A stretch of DNA of 64,000 nt. Source: Laspinema sp963821735. GTDB taxonomy: Bacteria > Cyanobacteriota > Cyanobacteriia > Cyanobacteriales > Laspinemataceae. A program made the translations under genes and the position numbers. Below are positions 62,955 to 64,000 of this stretch, piece by piece. A model generated the notes under the pieces. It did not search any database and had not been told where the DNA came from. It worked only from the letters and a program-made list of their open reading frames with translations. The stretch lies in contig CAWGFK010000033.1 in the NCBI GenBank assembly GCA_963821735.1, positions 1 to 64,000 of the forward strand, in the 5' to 3' direction. How positions within the stretch are numbered: the first letter of the stretch is position 1; each line of letters begins with the position of its first letter.

Positions 62955-64000
62955 GATGGATTTAACTCAGTAAAGGGTTTTAATTAGAGTTTTGCAGGGT
63001 TGGCTAGAGTTGGCTGCATTCAGCCATTCCTAAAACATTAGGTCCAAGAAAGGCAATTCCCCGGATGGGATTGATTGCGATCGCCCTAGCATCCAATAAT
63101 CGATGAGAACAATCAGACCGAATGAATATCCTCTGCTATTTTTCCCTGTTTAAACTGCGATCGCCCACCTAAACCTCAGTTTTTTTACGGTTTAAAGTGA
63201 CCCCACTTTATTTAGATATTCTAACACGCCAATTCCCTTTAAACGGCTGCATCCTTGCTCTCTTTTCTTAAATTTTTCCTCTCCCTGACTGCTAATGGTC
63301 ACAGGTCTATCTATTATAAATCAAAATAGGTTACGCCCCTCATATATTTTCATGAACATTCCTAAAGAAATATTGCGAAATTCCGGGTTCGTAGTAACGA
63401 CTTCAGTCGTTTCCTCCATTTTGCCATAAGGAATTCAGCCATTTTCAACATCCCATCCCTCTCATTTCACCTCTCTTGACAAAAATCCCCAAGCATGATT
63501 TAAGAATAAGCCCTGGGATAGAGAAAAAGACTTAGATAGCCTTCCTAGACCCTCCAGGACTTCCAGACCCCTAAAAATCTCTCTTTAAAGTTTTGTTAAA
63601 TTTGTACTTTCCTTGATAATTGAGGTGGCCGACTGAGGTACGATAACAACAAGTAGATTTCCTCAACAAATCCCCCATTGAATCAGGGTGTGGAACTCGC
63701 GGCAAATTGACGAGAAGATTTTGCGATCGCCTCTTCAGGATAGCCCTTGAAAAAACACCCGGAGCGCCAGGAGAAAACTCAGAGGAATTCTTGACTCAAT
63801 CCGCTTAAAATTTTTGGGGGTAAAGAGTTAGAAGGGGGTGGATTTCAGCATCACGGCAAAACACCGGAAAAATGAAGGGAGGGACTGTTGTTTCTGTTCG
63901 ACTTGTCCAGCTAAAACATCAAGGCGAATGGACCCTGTTCTTTCTCTAAATTTTAGGGTTAAAACCGTAGTCAGTGGGTTCCCTTTTAATCTTGTGTATT
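62955..64000. other. Region upstream of gvpJ, no gene seen
   Basis: About 1 kb with no supported open frame. It holds a partial copy of the gtagtaacgact palindrome (about 63392-63410), some HIP1-like sites (GCGATCGCC) and AT-rich stretches that could carry the gvpJ promoter. The structural gvp genes are not here. Confidence 0.45.

Overview
The window is chromosomal DNA of a filamentous, probably non-heterocystous, gas-vacuolate cyanobacterium of the Oscillatoria/Laspinema kind. The basis is abundant HIP1 octamers (GCGATCGC), cyanobacterial families (DUF4332, DUF4351, PEP-CTERM proteins, HetP-domain proteins), a gvp cluster and many dispersed palindromic repeats. The genus is inference. No rRNA or tRNA gene was seen.

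Layout. 1-13.3 kb holds ordinary genes: a beta-lactamase-fold serine hydrolase, a two-haem cytochrome, two unannotated mini-membrane proteins, aminopeptidase P, DUF4332, a TetR regulator and an M16 peptidase pair, between dispersed repeats. 13.6-37.5 kb is a secretion and peptide region. 38-45 kb holds an SF1 helicase with a beta-helix-like N-terminus and a broken PLD-family partner gene. 45-51.4 kb holds a coiled-coil protein, valS, a HEPN-type protein and a DUF4351 protein. 51.6-55 kb holds a LodA/LodB-like pair, with lodB frameshifted. 55-60.3 kb is an mcrBC restriction locus disturbed by yjbQ, a decayed toxin-antitoxin pair and an ISAs1-family element inserted in the 5' end of mcrC. 60.5-63 kb is a gas-vesicle accessory cluster (V-like, G, F/L, K, J).

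Central observation. 16.3-25 kb and 28.2-37.5 kb are two paralogous copies of one system, all on the minus strand: a HetC-type ABC exporter (cNMP-like domain, C39 peptidase, ABC transporter), a very long HlyD adaptor, a HetP-domain protein, one or two double-glycine (GG) peptides and a parvulin-type PPIase. Copy B also has an ATP-grasp enzyme. The two HetP-domain proteins end in the same GG leader that begins the small secreted peptides, so a HetP domain appears fused to an exporter-cleavable tail. In Anabaena hetC and hetP are neighbours in heterocyst development; here the same pair sits inside a peptide-export locus.

Regulation. At least eight transcription units (two PEP-CTERM proteins, an RTX protein, both hlyD genes, a proline/cysteine-rich GG peptide and the two main GG-peptide genes) share one promoter module: a 13-bp palindrome TGCCAAAATGGCA (or TGTCAAAATGGCA), a 21-22 bp spacer, then TAN3T. 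Upstream of both main GG-peptide genes the operator occurs five times at an exact 79-bp period. These genes therefore look like one regulon for extracellular or matrix proteins and peptides.

Decay. Copy A has a frameshift in its hetC-like gene and two in its hlyD; copy B is intact. Further frameshifts break the PLD gene and lodB. Real decay and assembly indels cannot be told apart from the sequence alone.
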